Notes: generated by a model not told the origin, from the letters alone. A stretch of DNA of 41,646 bases from Tabrizicola sp. (GCA_016792685.1 JAEULQ010000035.1:1-41646); one strand, 5' to 3'; numbered from the stretch's first letter, positions 1 through 8,401 are shown. Made by a program: numbers and translations.

Positions 1-59
1 CAAAGACTCCGCAGGGCCCCAGCCGCCACGGTGAAGAGGAGGAAGTTCCGACCCGTGCT

Positions 60-90
60 ACACTATTGGATAGGCGTTCCGATAGTTGTG
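60..90. promoter_or_regulatory. Imperfect inverted repeat upstream of the PatB-like gene
   Basis: The arms ACACTATTGGA (60-70) and TCCGATAGTTGTG (78-90) are near-complementary around a 7-nt spacer, about 40-70 nt before the predicted start codon. The form fits an operator for a dimeric repressor or activator. No regulator gene lies beside it in the window, so this is only a candidate. Confidence 0.3.
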
Positions 91-131
91 TAAAATTAGG
101 GATGACTTCCCGATAAGGATCGAATAATCGG

Positions 132-1334
132 ATGAAAATCCCAATGCATGAGCCCACAGACATGACCTTCGACACTCCGATCTCGCGCGCTGGTACCCAC
201 TGTCAGAAGTGGGACATGCTGGAACCGCTCTTTGGCCTGACGCCCGATGAGGGCCTCGCCATGTGGGTGGCAGACATGGAGTTCCGGCCGCCGCAGGTCG
301 TTCAGACCGCGCTGGAAAAGATGCTGGAGCACGGTGTCTACGGCTATTTCGGTGACGATAAGGCCTATCTGGATGCCATCCGCTGGTGGATGAAGACCCG
401 CCACGGCTGGGATGTCGCGCCCGAGTGGATCTTCACCACCCACGGCCTGGTGAACGGCACGGCGCTTTGCATCGACGCGTTCACCAAGCCGGGTGACGGC
501 GTGATCCTGATGACGCCCGTCTACCACGCCTTCGCGCGCATCATCAAAGCGGCCGGCCGCGAGGTGGTGGAATGTCCGCTTGCCCTGCGCGACGGTCGGG
601 CCGAGCTGGACATTGCGGGCTGGGAGAAGCGCTTGACGGGCCGCGAGCGGATGCTGATCCTCTGCTCGCCGCACAATCCGGGCGGGCGGGTCTGGACAGT
701 GGACGAGCTTCGCCAGATCGCGGCCTTCTGCGTGGCGCATGACCTGATCCTTGTCTCGGACGAAATCCACCATGACCTGGTCTACCCGGGCCAGAAGCAC
801 ACGGTCATGGCCAACGCCGCGCCCGAAATCGCCGACCGGCTGGTGATCATGACTGCGACGACCAAGACCTTCAACATCGCAGGCGCCCATATCGGCAATG
901 TCATCATCGCCGACCCCACTCTTCGCAAGCAGTTTGCCGGCAGGATGAATGCGTTGGGCATCTCTCCCAATTCGTTCGGAATGCACATGGCGACGGCCGC
1001 CTACAGCCCTGAAGGCGCGGCTTGGGTCGACGATCTGATGCGCTATCTGGACGGAAACCGCGCGCTGTTCGACGAGGGGGTAAACCACATCCCTGGCCTG
1101 CGCTCGGCCCGGCTCGAAGCGACCTATCTTGCCTGGGTCGACTTCTCGGGGACCGGCATGGCCCCGGCCGAGTTCATCGAGCGGGTTCAGAAGGTCGCGA
1201 AGATCGCCACCAACCATGGCGCCAGTTTCGGGCTTGGCGGAGAGAGCTATCTGCGCTTCAACCTGGCCTGCCCGCGCGCCCTGGTGGCCGAGGCCGTGTC
1301 GCGGTTGCAGAGGGCCTTTTCCGACCTGCAATGA
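132..1334 (+). CDS. MalY/PatB-family PLP-dependent C-S lyase (cystathionine beta-lyase type)
   Basis: This is a fold-type I PLP enzyme expected to cleave the C-S bond of cystathionine or related cysteine S-conjugates, giving a thiol, pyruvate and ammonia in the cytoplasm. At 400 aa it has the usual family length. Visible signatures are AMWVADMEF near residue 43, SPHNPGGRVW (Asn182 region), SDEIHHDLVYPG (Asp210, contacting the PLP ring nitrogen) and TATTKTFNIAG with the probable Schiff-base Lys245. The start is uncertain: Met1, Met5 (144) and Met11 (162) are all in frame and none has a strong ribosome binding site. The next gene begins within its stop codon, so the two are probably co-transcribed. 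Aminotransferase activity cannot be excluded by eye, but the DEIHHDL motif favours the MalY/PatB group. Confidence 0.85.
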   Translation: MKIPMHEPTDMTFDTPISRAGTHCQKWDMLEPLFGLTPDEGLAMWVADMEFRPPQVVQTALEKMLEHGVYGYFGDDKAYLDAIRWWMKTRHGWDVAPEWIFTTHGLVNGTALCIDAFTKPGDGVILMTPVYHAFARIIKAAGREVVECPLALRDGRAELDIAGWEKRLTGRERMLILCSPHNPGGRVWTVDELRQIAAFCVAHDLILVSDEIHHDLVYPGQKHTVMANAAPEIADRLVIMTATTKTFNIAGAHIGNVIIADPTLRKQFAGRMNALGISPNSFGMHMATAAYSPEGAAWVDDLMRYLDGNRALFDEGVNHIPGLRSARLEATYLAWVDFSGTGMAPAEFIERVQKVAKIATNHGASFGLGGESYLRFNLACPRALVAEAVSRLQRAFSDLQ

Positions 1335-1864
1335 CCCGCTTCCTGCGCCTTCTGGTCTATCTCTTCCTTCTGGTCGGCCTGGGGTTCATCGCGGCATCGC
1401 TTTACAGCCCGATGCAGCCGCTGCCGCCACCACCGCCGCTGACAGGCGCGGTGGACAGGATCGTGATCGAGAAGGCCGCACGCCGCATGCAGCTTTTTCA
1501 GGATGGCCAGCCCGTCAGGACCTACCAGATCTCGCTGGGCTTCGCCCCCGAGGGCGACAAGGAACGGCAGGGTGACGGGAAGACGCCGGAAGGGGAATTC
1601 ACCATCGACCGCCGCAATGCCGACAGCGCGTTTCACTTGTCGGTCGGTCTGGATTACCCGAGACCGAAGGATCGCGAGCGCGCGGCCAAGGCGGGCTACA
1701 GTCCTGGCGGTGACATCTTCATCCATGGCCAGCCGAATGCCCTGCCTGAGGGGCTGAAGCTCAAGGGGGATTGGACCGCGGGCTGCATCGCCGTGACCAA
1801 CACCGAGATGCGCGAGATCTGGGCAGTGACGCCCGTCGGCACGAAGGTGGAAATCCTTCCCTAG
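1331..1864 (+). CDS. L,D-transpeptidase (YkuD domain), membrane-anchored
   Basis: The predicted 177-aa protein belongs to the ErfK/YbiS/YkuD family, which forms 3-3 peptidoglycan cross-links or attaches proteins to peptidoglycan in the periplasm. The N-terminus carries one hydrophobic segment (about residues 4-25) that can act as signal anchor, then a proline-rich stretch. The catalytic domain spans about 42-177, with IFIHGQ (His132) and the nucleophile motif DWTAGCIAVTN (Cys152). The TPEGEF motif near 85 is also typical. The ATG overlaps the stop of the PatB-like gene (ATGA), showing translational coupling and fixing the start. A stack of hairpins follows directly after the stop. Confidence 0.88.
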   Translation: MTRFLRLLVYLFLLVGLGFIAASLYSPMQPLPPPPPLTGAVDRIVIEKAARRMQLFQDGQPVRTYQISLGFAPEGDKERQGDGKTPEGEFTIDRRNADSAFHLSVGLDYPRPKDRERAAKAGYSPGGDIFIHGQPNALPEGLKLKGDWTAGCIAVTNTEMREIWAVTPVGTKVEILP

Positions 1865-1875
1865 GTTTCGGGCCA

Positions 1876-1946
1876 CCGGAATTTTGAAGGAAAATTCCGG
1901 ACCGGAGCCTTCAAAGGCTCCGACGCGATTTCTTCGAAGAAATCGC
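1876..1946. terminator. Three stacked hairpins between convergent genes (bidirectional terminator or repeat element)
   Basis: Three perfect inverted repeats lie in tandem. 1876-1900 has 10-bp arms around GAAGG. 1903-1922 has 8-bp arms around TCAA. 1925-1946 is a 22-nt perfect palindrome, GCGATTTCTTC plus its complement. They fill the gap between the ends of the L,D-transpeptidase gene (+) and the gene at 1960-2313 (-). The position suits bidirectional termination. The density of stems also resembles the dispersed intergenic palindromes of Rhodobacterales. Confidence 0.65.
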
Positions 1947-1959
1947 CCGGGCGTTCGGG

Positions 1960-2313
1960 TCAGGCCTTGGGCAGGTAGGCCACCGGTGCGTTTTCGTTGC
2001 GCCAGAAGTCCAGCGGCGCGCGGTCGGTCACGGCCGTGGCCCGCTTGAAGTCGCAGACCAGTTCGCCATTCTCGATCGACGAAGCCACGATCAGGCATTG
2101 GAAGACATGCCGCGAACCGTCGTAGACATCGACCAGCCCGCGCAGCTTTCCAGGCGAGAGATCCGCGTCGAGCGCAAATCCATCGTGCCAGAAGCGCAGC
2201 ACCGGATAGACGGCATTGCCGACTTCGACCCGAAGACGCGACTTGCGCTTCAGTTCTTTTTTGCGGGCGGCTTCAAGCCCCTCGCGGACGTCTTTCGGCA
2301 GAAACTCAAGCAT
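1960..2313 (-). CDS. Small conserved-looking protein, possibly PilZ-like
   Basis: The predicted 117-aa soluble protein starts MLEFLPKDVREGLEAARKK, with a basic N-terminal helix followed by alternating beta-like stretches (RLRVEVGNAVYPVLRF, GLVDVYDGSRHVFQC, ENGELVCDFKRAT) and ends in LPKA. The basic RKSRLRV run followed by short beta strands is reminiscent of PilZ domains, which bind cyclic di-GMP, but the diagnostic RxxxR and D/NxSxxG motifs are not clear. I do not assign a function. It is convergent with the L,D-transpeptidase gene and divergent from cobD, so it is probably a single-gene unit. Confidence 0.6.
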   Translation of the reverse strand: MLEFLPKDVREGLEAARKKELKRKSRLRVEVGNAVYPVLRFWHDGFALDADLSPGKLRGLVDVYDGSRHVFQCLIVASSIENGELVCDFKRATAVTDRAPLDFWRNENAPVAYLPKA

Positions 2314-2536
2314 GGCAGCCTCGTACGCACCTTGGTTCGAATTCTGTAACGGACCGGCAGAAAATCAAGCTACCACAAGGGTATTGCGCAATTGTAAAGC
2401 CTGCATGTGGCCAAAAGCGCATTTCTCGGCAACCCGGGGTTGAGGCGCGCCTTTCCGCCGATGTCATCAGGCGCAGGGCCACCCTTTCCACGGCTGGCGG
2501 CTTGCGAATCAGCGGCCGTGGGGAAATAGCCGGGGC

Positions 2537-3436
2537 ATGATCCTGATCGCCGCCCTTCTCCTCGACGCAGCCTTTGGCGAACCCCGCCAGATCTGGGACC
2601 GCATACCGCATCCGGCGGTTCTCATGGGCCGCCTTGTGGCCTTCGCCGACCAGCGGTTCAACTGTGGCGCCGAGCGACGCCTGCGGGGCAGTCTGGTGAC
2701 GATGGGCCTTCTGGCCACGGGGCTCGCGACAGGATGGTTGATCCATGCCCTGCCCGACCACGGCGTGCTGGAGGCCCTGGCGGTCGCAATTCTTGTCGCC
2801 CAGAAAAGCCTGGTCGATCATGTCCGCGCCGTGGCAGTCGGATTGCGCCGGTCGGTGCTTGAGGGACGTCGCGCCGTCGCGATGATCGTGGGGCGCGATA
2901 CCGCCGAGATGACCGGCCCTGACATCGCCCGGGCCGCAATCGAAAGCGCTGCCGAAAACCTCTCCGATGGCGTGGTGGCCCCGGTCTTCTGGTACATGGT
3001 TCTGGGGCTGCCCGGCATCGTCGCCTACAAGCTGATCAATACCGCTGACAGCATGATCGGCCACATGACGCCCAGATATCGTGAATTCGGCTGGGCCGCC
3101 GCACGCCTCGACGATCTCTTGAACCTGGTTCCCGCCCGCCTGACCGCGCTTGTGATCGGCCTGACGCATGGCTGGGTCGACCCCCGGCCTGTGTTGCGCG
3201 ACGCACCAAAGCACCGCAGCCCCAATGCGGGCTGGCCCGAATCTGCCCTTGCCCCGGTGCTGAACGTCGCGCTCTCTGGCCCGCGCAGCTATAACGGCGT
3301 GCGCAAGGACTATCCCTGGGTCTGGCCCGAGGGTCGCCGCGACCCCGGTCCGGATGACATCGATGCTGCTGCCAATGCCCTCTGGCGCGTCTGGGCGGTG
3401 CTCCTGGCGGTTGCCGTTGTGCTGGCGCTCACCTAG
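2537..3436 (+). CDS. cobD: Adenosylcobinamide-phosphate synthase CobD/CbiB
   Basis: This is an integral membrane enzyme of cobalamin biosynthesis that attaches the aminopropanol (or its phosphate) arm to adenosylcobyric acid. The 299-aa length fits the family. Signatures include AFGEPRQIWDRIPHPAVLMGR near the N-terminus, VGRDTAEMTG, IESAAENLSDGVVAPVFWY and KLINTADSMIGH. Several hydrophobic segments are visible (about 50-70, 78-95, 150-170, 200-210 and the C-terminal 280-299). The next gene begins 25 nt downstream, so an operon with the lytic transglycosylase gene is possible. No other cobalamin gene is in the window. Confidence 0.92.
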   Translation: MILIAALLLDAAFGEPRQIWDRIPHPAVLMGRLVAFADQRFNCGAERRLRGSLVTMGLLATGLATGWLIHALPDHGVLEALAVAILVAQKSLVDHVRAVAVGLRRSVLEGRRAVAMIVGRDTAEMTGPDIARAAIESAAENLSDGVVAPVFWYMVLGLPGIVAYKLINTADSMIGHMTPRYREFGWAAARLDDLLNLVPARLTALVIGLTHGWVDPRPVLRDAPKHRSPNAGWPESALAPVLNVALSGPRSYNGVRKDYPWVWPEGRRDPGPDDIDAAANALWRVWAVLLAVAVVLALT

Positions 3437-3461
3437 GTTCTTCAAAACCCTGGGAGAGTCC

Positions 3462-4622
3462 ATGCGCGCCGTCATTCTTGCCCTCTGCCTCGCGACACCC
3501 ACCGCCGCAGCTGTCCCCTGTGGCGGTGACTTCAACGCCTTCCTGACGGCAATAAAGGCCGAAGCCGTCGCGGCGGGTGTTCCGGCGGACAAGGCGGAAG
3601 AGTTCTTTGCGGGCGCAAGCCAGGACCCGAAGGTGCTGAAGGCCGATCGCAGCCAGGGCGTCTTCCGCAAGACCTTTCTCGACTTCTCGCAATCGCTGAT
3701 CTCGAAGCAGCGGCTTTCGACGGCACGGGCGAAATCGGAAAGCCTGAACAGCATCTTCAGCCGCGCCGAAACGGAATACGGCGTCTCGCGCGGGATCCTG
3801 CTGGCCTTCTGGGCCTTCGAGACCGACTTCGGACAGGTCCAGGGGGATTTCAACACTCGCAACGCGCTGCTTACCCTGGCACATGACTGCCGGCGACCTG
3901 AACTGTTCCAACCACAGGTCCTTGCCGCGGCCCAGCTGCATGCGCTGGACGAGTTCGATCTCGACACGACCGGAGCCTGGGCGGGCGAGATCGGCATGGT
4001 GCAGATGCTGCCGAAAGACATCCTCGAACGTGGCGTCGACGGGGATGGTGACGGCCTGATTCTGCTCAAGTCTTCCGAGGCGGACGCGATCCTTTCGGGC
4101 GCGCGGATGCTGCAGCACCACGGCTGGCGTGCGGGCGAACCCTGGCTGGCCGAAGTGACCCTTCCCGATGACTTCGACTGGTCGCTGACAGGGCTTGAAA
4201 CCGAATTGCCGACCGAGGACTGGGCCAAGCTTGGGGTTACCCCCCGCAACGGGCCGCTTGCCCCCGGGCTTGCGGCCTCGATCCTGCTGCCGCAGGGCCG
4301 CAAGGGTCCTGCTTTCCTGGCCTATCCGAACTACCGCGTGCTCTTTGAATGGAACAAGAGCTTCGTCTATGTCACCACGGCCGCCTATTTCGCGACCCGG
4401 ATCGAAGGTGCCGCGCCCTACGATGCGGGAAGCCCCGACCCTGCCCTCTCTGCCGAAGACATGACCGCGTTGCAGGAAAAGCTCGCCGCACTTGGCCATG
4501 ATGTCGGAAAGATCGACGGAATCCTTGGGGCCGGGACCAGATCGGCTGTCCAGAAGGAACAGGTTCGCCTTGGCTTGCCGGCCGATGGCTGGCCGACCCG
4601 CGCGCTTCTGGACGGGCTCTGA
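3462..4622 (+). CDS. Lytic murein transglycosylase (MltB-like) with C-terminal peptidoglycan-binding domain
   Basis: This secreted enzyme should cleave the MurNAc-GlcNAc bond of peptidoglycan to 1,6-anhydro products. The start at 3462 is chosen because GGGAGAG lies just upstream and the protein then begins with a signal peptide (MRAVILALCLATPTAAA). It is 386 aa. The SLT_2-type catalytic region spans about 25-310, with AFWAFETDFGQVQG holding the likely catalytic Glu, followed by GEIGMVQMLPKDI and an acidic VDGDGDG stretch. A PG_binding_1-type domain forms the last 65 residues (LQEKLAALGHDVGKIDGILG). The stop overlaps the next start by one base (TGATG). Confidence 0.88.
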   Translation: MRAVILALCLATPTAAAVPCGGDFNAFLTAIKAEAVAAGVPADKAEEFFAGASQDPKVLKADRSQGVFRKTFLDFSQSLISKQRLSTARAKSESLNSIFSRAETEYGVSRGILLAFWAFETDFGQVQGDFNTRNALLTLAHDCRRPELFQPQVLAAAQLHALDEFDLDTTGAWAGEIGMVQMLPKDILERGVDGDGDGLILLKSSEADAILSGARMLQHHGWRAGEPWLAEVTLPDDFDWSLTGLETELPTEDWAKLGVTPRNGPLAPGLAASILLPQGRKGPAFLAYPNYRVLFEWNKSFVYVTTAAYFATRIEGAAPYDAGSPDPALSAEDMTALQEKLAALGHDVGKIDGILGAGTRSAVQKEQVRLGLPADGWPTRALLDGL

Positions 4623-5524
4623 TGGCAAGCTGGAGCATCGTTGCCACGGTCAAGGCTCCAGAGGAAAAGATCCTTGCCTTCACGGCGCACCATCTGGCGA
4701 TTGGCTGCGACCACATCTGGCTCTACTTCGACGATCCCGATGCACCCGTACCAACGGCGCTGGCCAATCATGCCAGGGTTACGGTGACCCTTTGCGGTGA
4801 CGCCTACTGGCAGGCATCAAACAAACGCCCGCCGACGCACCAGAACCGCCAGGCGCGCAATGCACGCAACACCTATCCGCAGGTGACCACGGACTGGCTG
4901 GCCCATATCGACGTCGACGAGTTCATCCACGCGCCACGGCCGCTGGCGGATGTGCTGAACGATGTGCCCGCCGAGACCATCGCCGTGAAGCTGGAGCCTT
5001 TCGAGGCGATGCACGACCCGATGCTGCCCGATGACATCTTCACGGCGCGGGAGTTTCGCGGGGCCCTGCGGCATGAGCACTGGCCCCGGCGCCGCAAGGC
5101 CCTGGGGGATTATCGCAAGGTGATCCGCGATGGCATGCTTAGCCACACGGTCGGGAAGGTGATCTGCCGCGCGGGCATTCCGCGCCTGTTCCCCCGACTG
5201 CATGCGGTGATGCTGGATGGCAGCTTCGTCCCGATCCCGGACTGGCATCCCGAACTCAAACTCCTGCATTTCCACGCCCAGGACCGGAAGGCCTGGCTGG
5301 AAGTCCTGCCTTTCCGCCTGACGAAAGGCGCCTATCAGTTCCGCCCCGAACTGCAGGAATTCCTCAATGCTGCAACGCCTGAAGAAATCGACAAGTTCTA
5401 TCGGCGCACCCAGATCCTGTCGCTTGAGACGGCAGCAGAGCTAGCAGCGGTCGGTCGGGTGCTGATTGTCGATCTGGGCCTGCGTCGGAAGGTCAGTTCA
5501 CTGCTGGCCGGGGACCTTGGTTAG
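4622..5524 (+). CDS. Family 2-type glycosyltransferase (Glyco_tranf_2_4-like)
   Basis: The 300-aa predicted protein begins with an A-type glycosyltransferase beta strand (SWSIVATVKAPEEKILAFTAHH) and has IDVDEF, a DXD-like metal and nucleotide-sugar binding motif, near residue 98. HLAIGCDHIWLYFDDPD is the usual second strand. This pattern is common in rhodobacterial proteins that modify surface polysaccharide, but the substrate cannot be read from sequence. It is translationally coupled to the lytic transglycosylase gene. Its last bases overlap the end of the convergent globin gene (stop codons at 5522-5524 and 5521-5523). Confidence 0.8.
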   Translation: MASWSIVATVKAPEEKILAFTAHHLAIGCDHIWLYFDDPDAPVPTALANHARVTVTLCGDAYWQASNKRPPTHQNRQARNARNTYPQVTTDWLAHIDVDEFIHAPRPLADVLNDVPAETIAVKLEPFEAMHDPMLPDDIFTAREFRGALRHEHWPRRRKALGDYRKVIRDGMLSHTVGKVICRAGIPRLFPRLHAVMLDGSFVPIPDWHPELKLLHFHAQDRKAWLEVLPFRLTKGAYQFRPELQEFLNAATPEEIDKFYRRTQILSLETAAELAAVGRVLIVDLGLRRKVSSLLAGDLG

Positions 5525-5904
5525 GTCACATTGACCAGCATCAGGGCGGCACGACGAAAGGTGGCCATGATCTCGGTCCGCTCCCTCTCGGCGACACCGG
5601 TGTCCGTCATCGCCCTGTCCATCACGGCAAGCCAGTCCTCGGCATCCTGACGGCGGATTTCGACATGGGCGTGGATCTCGCGCAGGTTCATGTGGCCGTG
5701 GCGTTCATGATAGTACCGCCGCCCGCCAAAGAAGCCGCAGAGGAAATCGAACTGCTCGGGTCGGACATGGGACAGCCCGTGCCCGCGTTGGTGCATCGCC
5801 ATGATCGCCGCACCCTGCGGCAGGGTCTCGATCAGGTCGTAGAAGTGATTCACCAGCAACTGGACCTGCGGCTCACCACCAATGCGGTCGATCATCGGCT
5901 CCAT
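5521..5904 (-). CDS. Group II truncated haemoglobin (TrHb2)
   Basis: The 127-aa protein has the features of the 2-on-2 globins: an early IGGEPQVQLLVNHFYD segment, QFDFLCGFFGGRRYYHERHG, a probable proximal haem ligand His78 (LREIHAH) and Trp91 at the position conserved in group II. Such proteins bind O2, NO or peroxide and act in redox protection or O2 chemistry. It starts 4 nt after the tdm stop on the same strand, so it is almost certainly on the tdm transcript. Met4 (5895) has a GGAG just before it and is an alternative start. A role linked to TMAO demethylation is inference from position only. Confidence 0.88.
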   Translation of the reverse strand: MEPMIDRIGGEPQVQLLVNHFYDLIETLPQGAAIMAMHQRGHGLSHVRPEQFDFLCGFFGGRRYYHERHGHMNLREIHAHVEIRRQDAEDWLAVMDRAMTDTGVAERERTEIMATFRRAALMLVNVT

Positions 5905-5908
5905 GACG

Positions 5909-8278
5909 TCAACTCTGCGGCCGGGTCTTCTTGGGGTCGTAATGCGACAGGGGCACGATCACCGCCGGAAGCCGCTTCTGTTGGCCATCAAGCTTGCCCA
6001 CCTCCAGCGCCGTGCCCACCTCGGCATGGGCCAGATCGACCCGCGCCAGCGCGATGTTCTTGCCCAGGATCGGGGACCGCATGGAGGACGTCACCTCCCC
6101 CACCTGCGCGCGCCCCACATGAAGGCAGTCACCGTGGCCCACATCGACGTTCGCGTCGATCTCCAGCCCCACGAACTTGCGGCTCGGATGCTCTTTCCGC
6201 CGGATCAGCGCCTCACGGCCGATGAAGTCGTCGGTTTTGGACTTCAGCGGCACGGTAAAGCCGATCCCTGCCTCGAACGGGTCGGTCTGGTCGCTGAAAT
6301 CATAGCCCGCGAAGATCAGCCCGGCCTCGATCCGGACCATGTCCAGCGCGGCCAAGCCCATCGGCCGCAGCCTCAGCCCCTCGCCGTGCTTCCAGACAGC
6401 ATCATAGACTTCGGTGCCGTCCTTCGGATGGCAAAAGATCTCGAACCCCAACTCTCCGGTATATCCCGTCCGCGACACCACCACCGGTGCGCCCGAGGGG
6501 CCTCCCACCCGCCCAACGGCAAAGCGGAACCAGCCCAGCTCTTCGATCGTCGGCTGATGCGGCGCGGTCCAGATCATCCGCTTGATGATCTCGCGCGAAT
6601 TCGGCCCCTGGACCGCCAGATTGTGCAACTGGTCGGTAGAGCTGCGGACCATGGCCTTCAGCCCCAACTTCTCCGCCTGTTCCCGGATCCAGACCCCGCC
6701 GTAATCATCCCCCCCGATCCAGCGGAACTGATCGCGGCCAAGGCGGAACAGCGTGCCGTCGTCGATCATGCCCCCGTGCTCGTAGCACATCGCCGAATAG
6801 ACGACCTGACCCTGCGAAAGCTTCTTCACATCCCGCGTCAGCACCCATTGCATGAGCGCCTCGGCATCTGGCCCCGTGACCTCCCATTTCCGCAGGGGCG
6901 ACAGGTCCAGGACGACCGCAGCCTGACGGCAGGCCCAGTATTCCTCCAGCGCGCCGTTCGAGGAATAGGCCTGTGGCAACCAGTAGCCCTTGTACTCGAC
7001 ATGGTGGCGCGTCTTCTCGCTGATGCGCGGATGGAAGGCGGTTTCCTTGGTCATCTTCGGCTCCGCATCAGGCGTGGGGCGATAGGCGATGGAACGGGAG
7101 AATTTCTCTGCGCCGGAATAGGTGCGGACATGGATGTCGCTCAGATACCAGCCATTCGCAGGCGAGGTATCGTCCGGGCAGGCAGAATTCACGCAGACGA
7201 TATCGGTCAGCGCGCGGAACAGCACATAGTCGCCGGGCCGCGACCAGGGCTCGTCGCTGATCAGCACCCCATGCGCGTCGATATTGGTGTTGAAGAACAG
7301 GTTCACCGCCATCCAGCCCGGCCTCGGGTCAACACCCCGCCCGGTCAGCGCGGTGTTGAAATTGTCCGAGCAATTCACGTGGCCGGGATAGCCGATGTCG
7401 TCATAATACTTCGACGCGCAAGCCATCGCGAAAGCGTCGTGGCGGCCGACTGTGTCCTGCACCACCTCGACCAGCGGCACCCAATTCTGATCGTAATACT
7501 TCGAATGCAGCCCCGGCATCGAATAGGCATGGCCCATGAAGGTCCGGCTCGTGGTCACGTCCAGCGCATGCTGGATGCCCTTGTCCAGTTTCCGGGCGTC
7601 AAAGCACTGAAAGTCTGTGCACTGCCGCCCGTCCACGTCGAGGATCTGGATGTAATCCCCCGCCTTCACGAAGTAGCTCTCTGCCGTCGCAGACTTGACC
7701 CGCAGGTCCAGCACCGGATCGGCCAAAGGATCGGGCAGGTCATAATGCCCCACCAGCCGCGGCTTGGCCCGGGTCACCAGCACCGTCAGCTGCGTCGCCG
7801 TATCTTGCGCCTCCGGCGCCATCGGCAGACCGGGGGCGGCCACCACCAGCCAGCCGTCGTCCAGCGCCACCAGTTCAGCCCGCGCGCCCGCCGGGGTGTC
7901 CGCCCCGAAAAGTCGCAAGCCTCCCGCCTGGGCCAGATCAATCCCCCGCTGCGCCAACCCCTTGCGCAACCTCGCGAGGCTCGGCTCACCCAGGGCCAGC
8001 ATCGCCTTCAGCCCTTCAGCCGTCGAATTTGCCGCCTGGCCCAGGATGGCCGCGTCGATCCGCCCGTCCTTCGCTGCCGCCACCAGTTCACAGGGCTGCC
8101 CGCCCTCGTCATTGACCAGTACGAAGCGATCCCCGGCCGAGACCTGCAGAAGCAGCGCCCCCGCCCCTGGCACCACATGCCGCTCCTGCCCGTGGTGACG
8201 CGAGAACCCCTGCGGCGTCAGAATCCGGCTTGGCCGGGGTGGACCGGGAAGGACGGAAGGATAGGGAGAATCCAGCAT
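5909..8278 (-). CDS. tdm: Trimethylamine N-oxide demethylase Tdm (DUF1989 + GcvT-like)
   Basis: Tdm converts TMAO to dimethylamine and formaldehyde. The GcvT-like C-terminal part is thought to pass the one-carbon unit to tetrahydrofolate. The start at 8278 is chosen for the AAGGG ribosome binding site and gives 789 aa, beginning MLDSPYPSVLPG. The N-terminal region (about 20-160) looks like a degenerate DUF1989-like half (VNDEGGQPCEL). The DUF1989 core (about 195-400) carries Cys220 and Cys225 (RQCTDFQC), Cys303 (NCSDNF) and Cys362/Cys367 (CVNSAC), candidate metal ligands. The GcvT/aminomethyltransferase domain fills about 415-780 (VVLDLSPLRKWEVTGPDAE, SRTGYTGELGFEIF). It is divergent from a DMT transporter and followed by a globin. 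Confidence rests on the domain pairing and on the surrounding amine genes. Confidence 0.9.
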   Translation of the reverse strand: MLDSPYPSVLPGPPRPSRILTPQGFSRHHGQERHVVPGAGALLLQVSAGDRFVLVNDEGGQPCELVAAAKDGRIDAAILGQAANSTAEGLKAMLALGEPSLARLRKGLAQRGIDLAQAGGLRLFGADTPAGARAELVALDDGWLVVAAPGLPMAPEAQDTATQLTVLVTRAKPRLVGHYDLPDPLADPVLDLRVKSATAESYFVKAGDYIQILDVDGRQCTDFQCFDARKLDKGIQHALDVTTSRTFMGHAYSMPGLHSKYYDQNWVPLVEVVQDTVGRHDAFAMACASKYYDDIGYPGHVNCSDNFNTALTGRGVDPRPGWMAVNLFFNTNIDAHGVLISDEPWSRPGDYVLFRALTDIVCVNSACPDDTSPANGWYLSDIHVRTYSGAEKFSRSIAYRPTPDAEPKMTKETAFHPRISEKTRHHVEYKGYWLPQAYSSNGALEEYWACRQAAVVLDLSPLRKWEVTGPDAEALMQWVLTRDVKKLSQGQVVYSAMCYEHGGMIDDGTLFRLGRDQFRWIGGDDYGGVWIREQAEKLGLKAMVRSSTDQLHNLAVQGPNSREIIKRMIWTAPHQPTIEELGWFRFAVGRVGGPSGAPVVVSRTGYTGELGFEIFCHPKDGTEVYDAVWKHGEGLRLRPMGLAALDMVRIEAGLIFAGYDFSDQTDPFEAGIGFTVPLKSKTDDFIGREALIRRKEHPSRKFVGLEIDANVDVGHGDCLHVGRAQVGEVTSSMRSPILGKNIALARVDLAHAEVGTALEVGKLDGQQKRLPAVIVPLSHYDPKKTRPQS

Positions 8279-8315
8279 CTGCGACCCTTGCCAGCTTGAC
8301 CTACAGCAAACGAAT

Positions 8316-8327
8316 TTTAATGACAGG
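8316..8327 (-). promoter_or_regulatory. Candidate operator half-site in the tdm / DMT transporter divergent region
   Basis: The 12-mer reads CCTGTCATTAAA on the minus strand, 38 nt upstream of the tdm start. It matches 9 of 12 positions of the better-supported element CCTGTCGGGAAA upstream of mgsA. Low information content makes chance likely. It is listed only as part of the shared-motif hypothesis. Confidence 0.22.
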
Positions 8328-8401
8328 AATACCGCCGCTTGCATTCGACCGCAAGCCGCTTGCATGATATCTCCCAGGCAAAGGCGTTGCGAGAGGTGGT
8401 C

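Noticed and set aside
2306-4303. Long minus-strand frame opposite cobD and the lytic transglycosylase gene
   Set aside because: Both plus-strand genes have clear family motifs. The minus frame is a compositional shadow.
5882-8299. Very long open frame on the plus strand (about 800 codons) opposite tdm
   Set aside because: It is antisense to a well-supported enzyme, is rich in Arg, His, Pro and Gln in the manner of shadow frames in GC-rich DNA, and has no recognisable domain.
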